This document shows positions 47,129 to 55,303 of a DNA stretch of 64,000 nt, in pieces (within the stretch, counting starts at the first letter, position 1; the number at the start of each line of letters is the position of its first letter). The stretch is from Albimonas pacifica (GTDB taxonomy: Bacteria; Pseudomonadota; Alphaproteobacteria; Rhodobacterales; Rhodobacteraceae). The position numbers and the translations under genes are program-made. The stretch covers positions 54,571 through 118,570 of the forward strand of contig NZ_FOQH01000013.1 in the NCBI RefSeq assembly GCF_900113695.1, written 5' to 3'. The notes beneath the pieces were generated by a model that saw only the letters and a list, made by a program, of their open reading frames with translations, did no database searches and was not told the DNA's origin.

Positions 47129-48171
47129 CAGGCGCCCGCGTCCAGCAGCGCGTTGGCGCGCGCGAGGATGGCGGCGCCGTCATGGCCGGCGGCGTCCAGC
47201 TTCTCGGTCCACTTGGCGTAGATCGGGTCGGCCATCGGGCGCCACCTGGCGATCTCCTCGGCCGGGATCTCGACGATCCGGTTGCCCTGCTTCTCGACCA
47301 TGCCGCGGCCGAAGGCTTCGAACTCGTCGAAATTCCTGCCGATGGCGCGGGACCACTCGGGCCCGGTGTGGTCGTCGATCACCTTCTTCAGGTCGTCCGA
47401 CAGCCCGTCGTAGGCGCCCTGGTTCATCACGATCGCGAAGGTGTTGGCGTAGAGGCCGCGGGCGCCCGCCGCCGGCTCGCAGCTGATCGTGGTCAGCTCC
47501 TGCAGCTTGAAGGGCGGCACCACCTCGTAGGGCAGGCAGCAGCCGTCGATGACGCCGTTCGAGAGGCCCACCACCATCTCGGTCACGGGGAAGAACACGG
47601 TTTCCGCGCCCATCGCGGCCAGCAGCTCGCCGGTGGCCTGGTTGGGGGCGCGCAGGCGCTTGCCCTGGAAGTCGGCGGCCGAGGTGATGGGCGTGTCGCG
47701 CATGTGCAGCTTGCCGCCGTCATGCATGTGGAAGGCGAGCGGCTTCAGGCCCTTGTATTCGTCCTTCCCGAATTCCTCCATCAACTGGTGCAGCGCGACC
47801 GAGCCCTTCTCGGCGTTGGTGACCATGAAGGGGAGCGACATGGTCTCGGCCACCGGGAAGCGGTCGGGGGTGTAGACGGGGAGCGTCCAGGCGATGTCGC
47901 AGACGCCCTGGCGGGCCTGGTCGGCGAGCTGGGGCGGCTTGCCGCCGAGCTGCATCGCCGGGAAGATCTGCACCTCGATGGCGCCCGACGAGGCGTCCAT
48001 GACCTGCTTGGCCCAGGGCTCGAAGACCTTGGTGTGCATGGGGGCCACGGGGGGCAGGAAGTGGCTGAGGCGCAGCGTGACCTCGGCGGCGCGGGCGCGG
48101 CGCACGAAGGCGGGGGCGGCTAGCGCGCCGCCGATGCCGGCCAGCGCGGCGCGGCGGGTAATCCGGGTCAT
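47128..48171 (-). CDS. TRAP transporter substrate-binding protein (DctP type)
   Basis: A 347-residue periplasmic receptor with a twin-arginine-like leader (TRRAALAGIGGALAAPAFVRRARA, about residues 5-28). The family ligand region is FQGKRLRAPNQATGELLAAMGA, and VTEMVVGLSNGVIDGCCLPYEV follows. The upstream feruloyl-CoA pathway context fits the TarP group, which binds coumarate, ferulate and caffeate; this is an inference. Starts 58 bp after the crotonase stop. Confidence 0.9.
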   Translation of the reverse strand: MTRITRRAALAGIGGALAAPAFVRRARAAEVTLRLSHFLPPVAPMHTKVFEPWAKQVMDASSGAIEVQIFPAMQLGGKPPQLADQARQGVCDIAWTLPVYTPDRFPVAETMSLPFMVTNAEKGSVALHQLMEEFGKDEYKGLKPLAFHMHDGGKLHMRDTPITSAADFQGKRLRAPNQATGELLAAMGAETVFFPVTEMVVGLSNGVIDGCCLPYEVVPPFKLQELTTISCEPAAGARGLYANTFAIVMNQGAYDGLSDDLKKVIDDHTGPEWSRAIGRNFDEFEAFGRGMVEKQGNRIVEIPAEEIARWRPMADPIYAKWTEKLDAAGHDGAAILARANALLDAGA

Positions 48172-48229
48172 GGTCTCTTCTCCCTGGTCGCGCCGCCGCC
48201 TCTGCCGGGCGGTCGGCGGGTGATGGCCG

Positions 48230-49003
48230 TCAGCGGAAGGCGGGCGGCCGTTTCTCGAGGAAGGCGTTCAGCCCCTCCTCGGCGTCTCGACTGGTCTGGC
48301 TGATCGCGGCGCACAGGCTCTCGACGAAGAGCCCGTCGGGCTTCGACATGTCGGAGATGCGGGCGATGGCCTGGATCATCATGTAGTTCGAGAGCTTCGC
48401 GTTCTTCGCGACCTGGCGGGCGAGCTCGCGGGCCTTCGCCAGCGCCTCGCCCGGGCCCACGGCGTAGTGGGCGAGGCCCAGCGCCGCGGCCTCCTCGGTC
48501 GCGTACTTGCGCCCCGTCAGCATCATCTCGCACATCCGGTCGGCGCCGAGGATCCGGCCCACGCGCACCGTGGCGCCGCCGCCCACGAAGATGCCGCGCA
48601 TCCCCTCGGGCAGCTGGAAGATGCAGCCGGGCTCGGCCACGCGGACATGGGTGGCGCAGGCGAGCTCGAGCCCGCCCCCGATCACCGCCCCCTGCAGCGC
48701 CGAGACCACCGGCAGCCCCGAGAACTGCACCCGGTCCATCACCCGGTGCCAGTTGCGGGAGTGGGCGAGCACCTCCTCCGCCTCGCGCGAGACATGCTCG
48801 GAGAGGTCGAGGCCCGAGCAGAAATGGCCGCCGGCGCCGGCGAGGATCGCCGCGCGCACCCCCTTCGGCGGGGCGCCGAAGAACCCGTCGATCTCCTCGA
48901 GCAGCGCATCGCACATGGCGTTGCGCTTCTCGGGGCGGTTCAGGGTCAGGGTCGCGACGGGGCCGTCGATCTCGACGGTCAGCATCCGGGCCGGGTCGGT
49001 CAT
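48230..49003 (-). CDS. Enoyl-CoA hydratase family protein of the hydroxycinnamate operon
   Basis: A 257-residue crotonase with oxyanion-hole segments GGHFCSGLDLSEH and LQGAVIGGGLELACATHVRV, and a hydratase Glu in FQLPEGMRGIFVGGGATVRVGRILG. It is the first gene of the operon and probably hydrates feruloyl- or coumaroyl-CoA. It lacks the WKETTF-type start of classical hydratase-lyases (HCHL), so a hydratase feeding a later cleavage enzyme fits better than one-step conversion to vanillin. I start at ATG 49003, where the family begins; an open frame continues upstream through repeat copy 5. Confidence 0.87.
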   Translation of the reverse strand: MTDPARMLTVEIDGPVATLTLNRPEKRNAMCDALLEEIDGFFGAPPKGVRAAILAGAGGHFCSGLDLSEHVSREAEEVLAHSRNWHRVMDRVQFSGLPVVSALQGAVIGGGLELACATHVRVAEPGCIFQLPEGMRGIFVGGGATVRVGRILGADRMCEMMLTGRKYATEEAAALGLAHYAVGPGEALAKARELARQVAKNAKLSNYMMIQAIARISDMSKPDGLFVESLCAAISQTSRDAEEGLNAFLEKRPPAFR

Positions 49004-49160
49004 GCGTCCTCTCTGGCCGGCGCGCGGACGGGGCGCGGACGGCGCTGGGGTGGTTCTGGCAGAGGGGGGGCGAGCCGGCGGACGGACGCGCCGAAACCGG
49101 CACGGGCCAAGCCGCGGATCCTGTCCTCCCTGCGGGTCCGCTCTGCGGCGGTTGACGCTG

Positions 49161-49195
49161 ACGCTGGGGCGTCCGGACTGTTCTGTCAATGAACA
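49161..49195 (-). promoter_or_regulatory. Candidate promoter and MarR operator of the hydroxycinnamate operon
   Basis: On the minus strand TTGACA (49189-49184), a 17-bp spacer and CAGCGT (49166-49161) form a promoter about 160 bp upstream of the crotonase start. An inverted repeat TGTTC-N7-GAACA (49179-49195) covers the -35. The -10 lacks its first T. Binding by the operon's MarR protein is inferred. Confidence 0.45.
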
Positions 49196-49236
49196 ATTTC
49201 CGCCGCAACGCACCATGGCGGGCAGGGAGCGGGGAC

Positions 49237-49510
49237 GGAGGCGCCCTGCGGGCGGGCTTGGCGGGGGCGCTTGGGTCGCGATGGCGCGGCTGGATCGGCG
49301 ACGGAGGAGCCTCCGGCGGGCTCCTGACTCACCAAAGAACAAGACGCCCGCGCCTGTTCTCCGGATCCGTCCATCGCTTGGATCGCCTGAGCGACTCGCC
49401 CGCCCCGGTCAAGGACAAGCCGCGCAAGCGCGGTCGCTTCGCGATCCTTGACCGGGGCGGGCGAGTCGCTCTGACGGCATCCGCGATGGACGGCTCCGGA
49501 GAACAGGCGC
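49237..49510. repeat. Dispersed structured repeat, copy 5
   Basis: Copy 5, nearly identical in its stems to copy 1. Outer arms 49350-49377 and 49483-49510; inner arms 49389-49415 and 49445-49471 (perfect 27 bp). It lies 3' of the sensor-kinase gene, about 60 bp from its stop, but in the opposite orientation to that gene, unlike copies 1-4, which point the same way as the gene they follow. It lies outside the hydroxycinnamate promoter. Confidence 0.88.
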
Positions 49511-49571
49511 TGCCGGGGAGCTTGCGGCCACGGGCGCCTGGGGCGGGCGGCGCGCCACGGGGGGGGCGGGG

Positions 49572-51158
49572 TCAGCCGCGGGGGAGGGTGAGGACGGCGC
49601 GGAGGCCGGCGGGGGCGGTCTCGAAGCTCAGGGCGCCGCCGTGCTGGCGGGCGATGGCGGCGGCGATCGAGAGGCCGAGGCCGGCGCCGCGGGCGGCGGC
49701 GGCGTTGGGGCCGCGGGCGAAGGGCGCGACCAGCGCCTCCATCGCCGCGGGGTCGGCGGCCGGGCCGCCTTCGTCGGTCACCGCGATCCGCGCCGCGGCG
49801 GCGTCGGCCTCGAGCGAGACCTCGGCGCGGCGGCCGTACTTCAGGGCGTTGTCGATCAGGTTGCCCAGCGCCCGGCGCAGGGCGAGGGGGCGGGCCTCGA
49901 TCACCACCCGGGCGCCCGGCGGCTCGGGGGCGCGGGCGGCGAGGAACAGCGTCCCGACCGGGCCGCCGGGGCGGGGCGGCGGGGCGGCCAGGGTCACCGG
50001 GCGGCCGAGATCGGCGTAGTCGGCGACCACCGCCTCCACCAGCGCGGTGAGGGAGAGGGAGCGGCGCGCCTCCTCCCCCATCTCGGCGCGGGTGAAGGCG
50101 AGGACCGAGTCCAGCATCCCCGTCATCTCGTCCAGGTCGCGCTCGAGCTTGCCGCGCAGTTCCGCGTCCTCGATCAGGGCGGCGCGCAGGCGCAGGCGGG
50201 TGGCGGGAGCCCCGAGGTCGTGGCTGACGCCGGAGAGGACCAGCGCGCGCTTCTCCAGCCGCTCGCGCTCCTCGGCGAGGCGACGGTTCACGGCCGCGAT
50301 CACCTCGCGCAGCTCGGCGGGGCCGCGCGGGTGGATCGGGGCGTGCTCGTCCCGCCGCGTGCGCAGGGCGGCGGCGGCGGCGCGGAACTCGGCCGAGATC
50401 GCGGACCAGCGGCCCAGCAGCAGGGCGGCGGCCAGCACCAGGCCCAGGGCCGCGGGGGCGCGCAGGTCGGGGGGCGCGTCGGCGCAGCCCCAGATCGCCT
50501 CGCCCTCCACCCGCCGCCAGGGGCCGTCGCCGAGGCGGGCGAAGACCCGCGGCTCGGCGCACCAGCGCGCCAGCAGGGCGGAGAAGGCGCCGAGCGCGGC
50601 GGCGGGACCGCCCGCGGCCTCGTCGCCCGCGATGGAGGAGACGGGATAGGAGAGCTCGGCCGACAGCACCCGAAGCCGCAGCCGGTCGCCGCCGATGGCG
50701 CCGGGGCCGAGGGAGAGGAACGAGATCTCGGTCGCGAAGGGCAGGGCGGGGTCGGCGGCGGGCGCGCCGTCGGGCAAGGGGTCGGAGAGGGCGAGGCCGA
50801 CGGGCGGCGTGCCGCCCGCGTCGAGCGCGTGGTAGAGCTGCACCCCGGCGGTGCGGGCGCGGGCGAGGCGCGCGTCCCAGGCGGCGTCGGACCAGGCCCA
50901 GGCCCAGGCGGCCGCGGCCCCGGCCGCCAGCGCCAGCAGCACCAGCGCGACGCCGTGGAGGCGGAGCGGCCAGGGCCCGCGGCCGGAGCGCGCCCCGCCG
51001 CGCCGCGGGCGCGCGGCGGGGGGCGGCGCCTCTGCGGCGTCGGGACCGGCAGGCGGCCGGCCGGCCTCGGGCGCGGGACCGCCGGCGGGGACGGCGGCGC
51101 CCTGCGGACGGGCCGCCGCCGGGGCGGCGGGGCCTGGAGGCGGCTCGCGGGGCGTCAT
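49572..51158 (-). CDS. Sensor histidine kinase (EnvZ-type) of an OmpR-family system
   Basis: A 528-residue inner-membrane kinase. The first 60 residues are Ala/Pro/Gly-rich and cytoplasmic; membrane helices lie at about 66-89 and 233-249, enclosing a periplasmic sensor of about 145 residues. The phospho-acceptor is His313 in LSGVSHDLGAPATRLRL; the ATPase domain has NLIDNALKYG and GAGLGLSIAAAIARQHGG. The H-box departs from the usual SHDLRTPLTR. Encoded 8 bp after the response regulator. Its position beside glucose-type ABC genes recalls the Pseudomonas GtrS/GltR system; the signal here is unknown. Confidence 0.88.
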   Translation of the reverse strand: MTPREPPPGPAAPAAARPQGAAVPAGGPAPEAGRPPAGPDAAEAPPPAARPRRGGARSGRGPWPLRLHGVALVLLALAAGAAAAWAWAWSDAAWDARLARARTAGVQLYHALDAGGTPPVGLALSDPLPDGAPAADPALPFATEISFLSLGPGAIGGDRLRLRVLSAELSYPVSSIAGDEAAGGPAAALGAFSALLARWCAEPRVFARLGDGPWRRVEGEAIWGCADAPPDLRAPAALGLVLAAALLLGRWSAISAEFRAAAAALRTRRDEHAPIHPRGPAELREVIAAVNRRLAEERERLEKRALVLSGVSHDLGAPATRLRLRAALIEDAELRGKLERDLDEMTGMLDSVLAFTRAEMGEEARRSLSLTALVEAVVADYADLGRPVTLAAPPPRPGGPVGTLFLAARAPEPPGARVVIEARPLALRRALGNLIDNALKYGRRAEVSLEADAAAARIAVTDEGGPAADPAAMEALVAPFARGPNAAAARGAGLGLSIAAAIARQHGGALSFETAPAGLRAVLTLPRG

Positions 51159-51166
51159 GGCGCGCG

Positions 51167-51931
51167 TCAGGGGGCGGGGGCGGCGGCGGCGCGCGGGGCG
51201 GTCTCGACCTCCGCCGTCAGCACGTAGCCGACGCCGCGCTGGGTGCGGATCAGGGCGGGGGCGCGCGGGTTCTCCTCGATCTTCGAGCGCAGGCGCCCGA
51301 CCAGCACGTCCACCGCCCGCGAGGCGCCGTCGGCGTCCGCCGGGGCGGGGTCCGCGTCCGGGTCGTGGAGCGCCTCGGCGATCTCCTCGCGGGTCAGGGG
51401 AATGTTGGGATTGGCCAGCAGGCAGGCCAGCAGCGCCGCCTCGCGCCGGGAGAGCGAGGCCTCGACCCCGTCGGGGCCGGTCGCGGTTCCGGTGCGCGCG
51501 TCGTAGGTCCAGCCGGCGAAGCGGTGCACCCCCTCGGCCCGGCGATAGGCGAGCGAGGCCGCCCGCCGGGTGCGGCGCAGGACGGCGCGGATCCGGGCGA
51601 GCAGCAGGTCGGGGTTGAAGGGCTTCGCCACGTAGTCGTCGGCCCCCTGCTCGTAGCCCGCCATGCGCTGGTGGTCGGCCGAGAGCGCGGACAGCATCAC
51701 GATCGGCACATCATGCTCGGCGCGCAGGCGCGCGCAGATCTCGAGCCCGCTCTCGTCGCCGAGCATCACGTCGAGCAGGATCAGGTCGATGCGATGGCGG
51801 GCGAAGGCCTCGCGCGCCTGCGCGCCGGTGGCGGCCTCGACGGCGGCGAGACCGTTGCGGCGCAGGAAATCTGTCAGCATCCCGCGCATCTCGGGGTCGT
51901 CGTCCACGACCAGCAGCCGGGGTATCGTCAT
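51167..51931 (-). CDS. OmpR-family response regulator
   Basis: A 254-residue two-domain regulator: receiver domain (residues 1-115, acidic pocket Asp10-Asp12, phospho-acceptor Asp54 in LILLDVMLGDESGLE, Lys103 in YVAKPF) and a winged-helix DNA-binding domain (about 135-240, ending TQRGVGYVLTAEV). The linker between helices contains an acidic insert (HDPDADPAPADADG). First gene of the pair; a direct-repeat operator overlies its promoter. It is divergent from the sugar ABC operon and may regulate it, by analogy with GltR. Confidence 0.92.
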   Translation of the reverse strand: MTIPRLLVVDDDPEMRGMLTDFLRRNGLAAVEAATGAQAREAFARHRIDLILLDVMLGDESGLEICARLRAEHDVPIVMLSALSADHQRMAGYEQGADDYVAKPFNPDLLLARIRAVLRRTRRAASLAYRRAEGVHRFAGWTYDARTGTATGPDGVEASLSRREAALLACLLANPNIPLTREEIAEALHDPDADPAPADADGASRAVDVLVGRLRSKIEENPRAPALIRTQRGVGYVLTAEVETAPRAAAAPAP

Positions 51932-51990
51932 CGCGGCCCTCTCCTCCCGTCGCCCCGTCCGCGGCTTGCCGCGCGTCGGTTCGGGGCGTC

Positions 51991-52023
51991 TCTATAGTCT
52001 GCCGCGTAACGGATTGTAACGGA
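51991..52023 (-). promoter_or_regulatory. Promoter of the two-component pair with OmpR-type direct repeat
   Basis: Minus-strand TTACAA (52019-52014), 17-bp spacer and TATAGA (51996-51991), giving a leader of about 50 bases before the regulator. Two copies of GTAACGGA (52006-52013 and 52016-52023, plus strand) are spaced exactly 10 bp and overlap the -35, the usual layout for OmpR/PhoB-type activators. The site could also serve the divergent ABC operon. Confidence 0.65.
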
Positions 52024-52157
52024 ACGGTCGGAAATCCGCGTCGCCTTCGGCGGTGCAGCACGGATCGGGCGTTGATGCTGCGCCGCCGCTTCCGCGAAGG
52101 TCCGGCCCGGAGCCGCCGGCCCTCGGGAGGGACCTTCGGCGGAAACGGGAGGATGAC

Positions 52158-53417
52158 ATGCGCAAGCTGAACGTTCTGGCGGCCTCGTCGGCCATGTCCC
52201 TGGTCGCGGGGGCCCTGATCGCGGGCGCCGCGGCGGCCGAGCCGCAGGTGGAGGTGCTGCACTGGTGGACCTCGGGCGGCGAGGCCAAGTCCGTCGCCGT
52301 CCTGCAGCAGGAGTTCTCCGAGCGGGGCGGGACCTGGACCGACATGCCTGTCGCCGGCGGCGGCGGCGACGCCGCGATGACCGCGCTGCGCGCCCGCGTG
52401 CTGTCGGGCAACGCCCCGACCGCGGTGCAGCTCAAGGGCCCCGCGATCCAGGAGTGGTATGAGGAGGGCGTGCTCTCCGACATCTCCGACGTGGCCGAGG
52501 CGCAGGGCTGGGCGGGCGTGCTGCCGGAGGCCATCGCCGCGCACATGAAATGCGACGGCGCCTGGTGCGCCGCCCCGGTGAACGTGCACCGCGTGGACTG
52601 GATCTGGGCCAACGCCAAGGTCCTCGAAGACGCCGGCATCGAGATGCCGACCACCTGGGACGAGTTCAACGCCGCCGCCGAGAAGCTGCAGGGCATGGGC
52701 GTGGTCCCGCTCGCCCACGGCGGCCAGGCCTGGCAGGACGCGACGCTGTTCGAGGTCGTGGTGCTCAGCCTCGGCGGGCCGGAGTTCTACCGCTCCGCGC
52801 TGGTGGACCTCGACCCCGAGGCGTTGAAGTCCGACCAGATGAAGGCCGTCTTCGAGCAGATGCGCACGCTCCGCGGCTTCGTCGACGACAACTTCTCGGG
52901 CCGCGAGTGGAACCTCGCCACCGCCATGGTGATCAATGGCGAGGCCGGCTTCCAGATCATGGGCGACTGGGCGAAGGGCGAGTTCGTGGCCGCGGGCAAG
53001 ACCCCGGGCGAGGACTTCCTGTGCGCCTCCGCGCCGGGCGCGGGCTTCCTCTACAACGTCGACAGCTTCGCGATGTTCGAGGTCTCGGGCGACGACAAGA
53101 TCGCCGGCCAGAAGCTGCTGGCCGAGCTGATCATGGGCCCGACCTTCCAGGAGACCTTCAACCTCAACAAGGGCTCGATCCCCGCGCGCACCGACGTGTC
53201 GCTGGAGAAGTTCGACAGCTGCGCCGCGACCTCCTCGCAGGAGATGGCGCAGAGCGCCGAGGGCGGCTCGCTGCTCCCCTCCTACGCCCACGGCATGGCG
53301 CTGCGCGGCGCGCAGGCGGGCGCGATCACCGACGTGGTCACCGCCCACTTCAACTCGGAGATGAGCGCGGACGAGGCGGTGCAGATGCTCGCCGACGCCG
53401 TCGCCAACTCGATGTGA
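52158..53417 (+). CDS. Sugar ABC transporter substrate-binding protein, glucose/mannose type
   Basis: A 419-residue periplasmic receptor with a signal peptide (about 1-26, ending GAAAAEP). VEVLHWWTSGGEAKSVAVLQQ, MPVAGGGGDAAMTALRARVLSGNAPTAVQLKGPAIQEW and PVNVHRVDWIWANAKVLEDAG closely follow the pseudomonad GtsA glucose-binding protein as I remember it. GGGAGGATGAC precedes the start. First gene of the ABC operon; two strong hairpins separate it from the permease genes. Confidence 0.9.
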   Translation: MRKLNVLAASSAMSLVAGALIAGAAAAEPQVEVLHWWTSGGEAKSVAVLQQEFSERGGTWTDMPVAGGGGDAAMTALRARVLSGNAPTAVQLKGPAIQEWYEEGVLSDISDVAEAQGWAGVLPEAIAAHMKCDGAWCAAPVNVHRVDWIWANAKVLEDAGIEMPTTWDEFNAAAEKLQGMGVVPLAHGGQAWQDATLFEVVVLSLGGPEFYRSALVDLDPEALKSDQMKAVFEQMRTLRGFVDDNFSGREWNLATAMVINGEAGFQIMGDWAKGEFVAAGKTPGEDFLCASAPGAGFLYNVDSFAMFEVSGDDKIAGQKLLAELIMGPTFQETFNLNKGSIPARTDVSLEKFDSCAATSSQEMAQSAEGGSLLPSYAHGMALRGAQAGAITDVVTAHFNSEMSADEAVQMLADAVANSM

Positions 53418-53435
53418 TCGCCTGATCCGCAGACC

Positions 53436-53502
53436 GCCGGCGCAGGGCCACACCCCGCGCCGGCCTACGGCCCCTTCCCCCTTCCTCGCGGGGGAGGGGG
53501 CC
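53436..53502 (+). promoter_or_regulatory. Intercistronic hairpins between binding protein and permease genes
   Basis: Two stem-loops: 53436-53443 with 53457-53464 (GCCGGCGC/GCGCCGGC), and 53469-53481 with 53490-53502, a 13-bp stem with one G-T pair. No T-run follows. Such structures commonly stabilise the upstream mRNA or attenuate read-through so that the binding protein is made in excess. Confidence 0.65.
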
Positions 53503-53543
53503 GCCCCTCCGGGGGACGCGCGTGCGAGGGAGGGAACCTCTCC

Positions 53544-54413
53544 ATGTTCGACTGGCTGGAACGTCAGGCCCCGAAGCTGGTGCTGGCGCCGTCCTTCGCC
53601 GCGATGCTGCTGTTCGTCTACGGCTTCATCGGCTGGACCGCGTGGGTCAGCCTGACGAAATCGCGGCTGCTGCCGAAATACGAGATCGACGGCTTCGGCC
53701 AGTACGAGCGCCTGTTCAACGCGCCGCGCTGGGACGTGGCGATCGAGAACCTTGCGATCTTCGGGATCCTGTTCATCGGCGTCTCGATGGCTCTGGGCCT
53801 GTTGCTCGCGATCCTGCTCGACCAGCGGATCCGGGCCGAGGGGGCGCTGCGCACCATCTACCTCTACCCGATGGCGCTCTCGATGATCGTCACCGGCACG
53901 GCGTGGAAGTGGATCCTCAACCCCGGATTAGGGATTGAGGCGATGGTGAAGGGTTGGGGTTTTGACACCTTCACCTTCGGCTGGCTCGTGGATCCCGACA
54001 TGGCGATCTACACGGTGGTGATCGCGGGGGTCTGGCAGGCCTCGGGCTTCGTGATGGCGCTGTTCCTCGCGGGGCTGCGCTCGGTCGACTCCGAGATCAT
54101 CAAGGCCGCGCAGGTCGACGGCATCCCCACCACGCGGATCTACACCGCGATCATCATCCCCTCGATGGCCCCGATCTTCCTGTCGGCCTTCATCGTGCTG
54201 GCCCACCTCGCCATCAAGAGCTTCGACCTGGTCATCGCCCTGACCGGGGGCGGGCCGGGCTACGCGACCGATCTGCCCGCCACCTACATGTATGCGATGG
54301 CGTTCTCGCGCGGGGACCTCGGGCAGGCGGCGTCGTCGGCGATGATCATGATGATGATCGTCTTCGCGGTGGTGGTCCCCTACCTCTATTCCGAGCTGAG
54401 GACGCGCAAATGA
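53544..54413 (+). CDS. Sugar ABC transporter permease (MalF type)
   Basis: A 289-residue inner-membrane permease with six helices. The coupling-helix EAA motif is DSEIIKAAQVDGIPTTRIYTAIIIPSMAP. YPMALSMIVTGTAWKWILNPGLGIEAMVKGWG is typical for this branch. Its stop overlaps the second permease by 4 bp. Pairs with the next protein to form the membrane channel. Confidence 0.92.
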   Translation: MFDWLERQAPKLVLAPSFAAMLLFVYGFIGWTAWVSLTKSRLLPKYEIDGFGQYERLFNAPRWDVAIENLAIFGILFIGVSMALGLLLAILLDQRIRAEGALRTIYLYPMALSMIVTGTAWKWILNPGLGIEAMVKGWGFDTFTFGWLVDPDMAIYTVVIAGVWQASGFVMALFLAGLRSVDSEIIKAAQVDGIPTTRIYTAIIIPSMAPIFLSAFIVLAHLAIKSFDLVIALTGGGPGYATDLPATYMYAMAFSRGDLGQAASSAMIMMMIVFAVVVPYLYSELRTRK

Positions 54414-55300
54414 GCGACCTGTCCGGCTACACGCCCGAGCGCACCGACTGGGGCCGCTTCGCCCTGCGCTGGGGGCTGTTCGTGATCCTCGGCCTCTTCG
54501 CGCTGTGGTATCTCGCGCCGCTCTTCGTGATGCTGACCACCTCGGTGAAGACCCTCGAGGAAATCCGCACCGGCTCGCTGATCGCGCTGCCGCGCGAGAT
54601 CACCTTCGAGCCCTGGGCCAAGGCCTGGTCGCAGGCCTGCTCGGGCATCACCTGCGAGGGGCTGCGGCCCTACTTCTTCAACTCGATCCTGCTGGCGGTG
54701 CCGTCCGTGGCGATCTCGACCGTGATCGGGGCGCTGAACGGCTATGTCATCGCGCAGTGGCGGTTCCGCGGCGCGGACACGATCTTCGCGCTGCTGCTCT
54801 TCGGCTGCTTCATCCCCTTCCAGGTGGTGCTGCTGCCGATGGCCAAGATGCTGGGGCTGCTGGGGCTGGCCGGGACCATCCCGGGGCTGATGCTGGTGCA
54901 CGTGGTCTACGGGATCGGGTTCACGACGCTCTTCTTCCGCAACTTCTACGTCACCATCCCCGCGGACCTGCTGAAGGCCGCCAAGGTGGACGGGGCGGGG
55001 TTCCTGCGGATCTTCGTCTCGATCTTCCTGCCGCTGTCGGTGCCGATCGTCGTGGTCTCGATCATCTGGCAGTTCACCCAGATCTGGAACGACTTCCTGT
55101 TCGGCGTCTCGTTCTCCTCGGCCGGCTCGCAGCCGGTGACGGTGGCGCTGAACAACATCGTCAACTCGACGACCGGCGTGAAGGAATACAACGTCGACAT
55201 GGCGGCCGCGATCATCGCCGCCCTGCCGACCCTTCTCGTCTACGTCGTCGCCGGCAAGTACTTCATCCGCGGCCTGACCGCGGGCTCGGTGAAAGGCTGA
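54410..55300 (+). CDS. Sugar ABC transporter permease (MalG type)
   Basis: A 296-residue permease with six membrane helices. The N-terminal helix LFVILGLFALWYLAPLFVMLTTSVKTLEEI leads into the periplasmic loop; the EAA motif is PADLLKAAKVDGAGFLRIFVSIFLPLSVP. FQVVLLPMAKMLGLLGLAGT and QIWNDFLFGVSFS are standard for MalG-type subunits. It ends 3 bp before the ATPase gene. Confidence 0.92.
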   Translation: MSDLSGYTPERTDWGRFALRWGLFVILGLFALWYLAPLFVMLTTSVKTLEEIRTGSLIALPREITFEPWAKAWSQACSGITCEGLRPYFFNSILLAVPSVAISTVIGALNGYVIAQWRFRGADTIFALLLFGCFIPFQVVLLPMAKMLGLLGLAGTIPGLMLVHVVYGIGFTTLFFRNFYVTIPADLLKAAKVDGAGFLRIFVSIFLPLSVPIVVVSIIWQFTQIWNDFLFGVSFSSAGSQPVTVALNNIVNSTTGVKEYNVDMAAAIIAALPTLLVYVVAGKYFIRGLTAGSVKG

Positions 55301-55303
55301 CCC

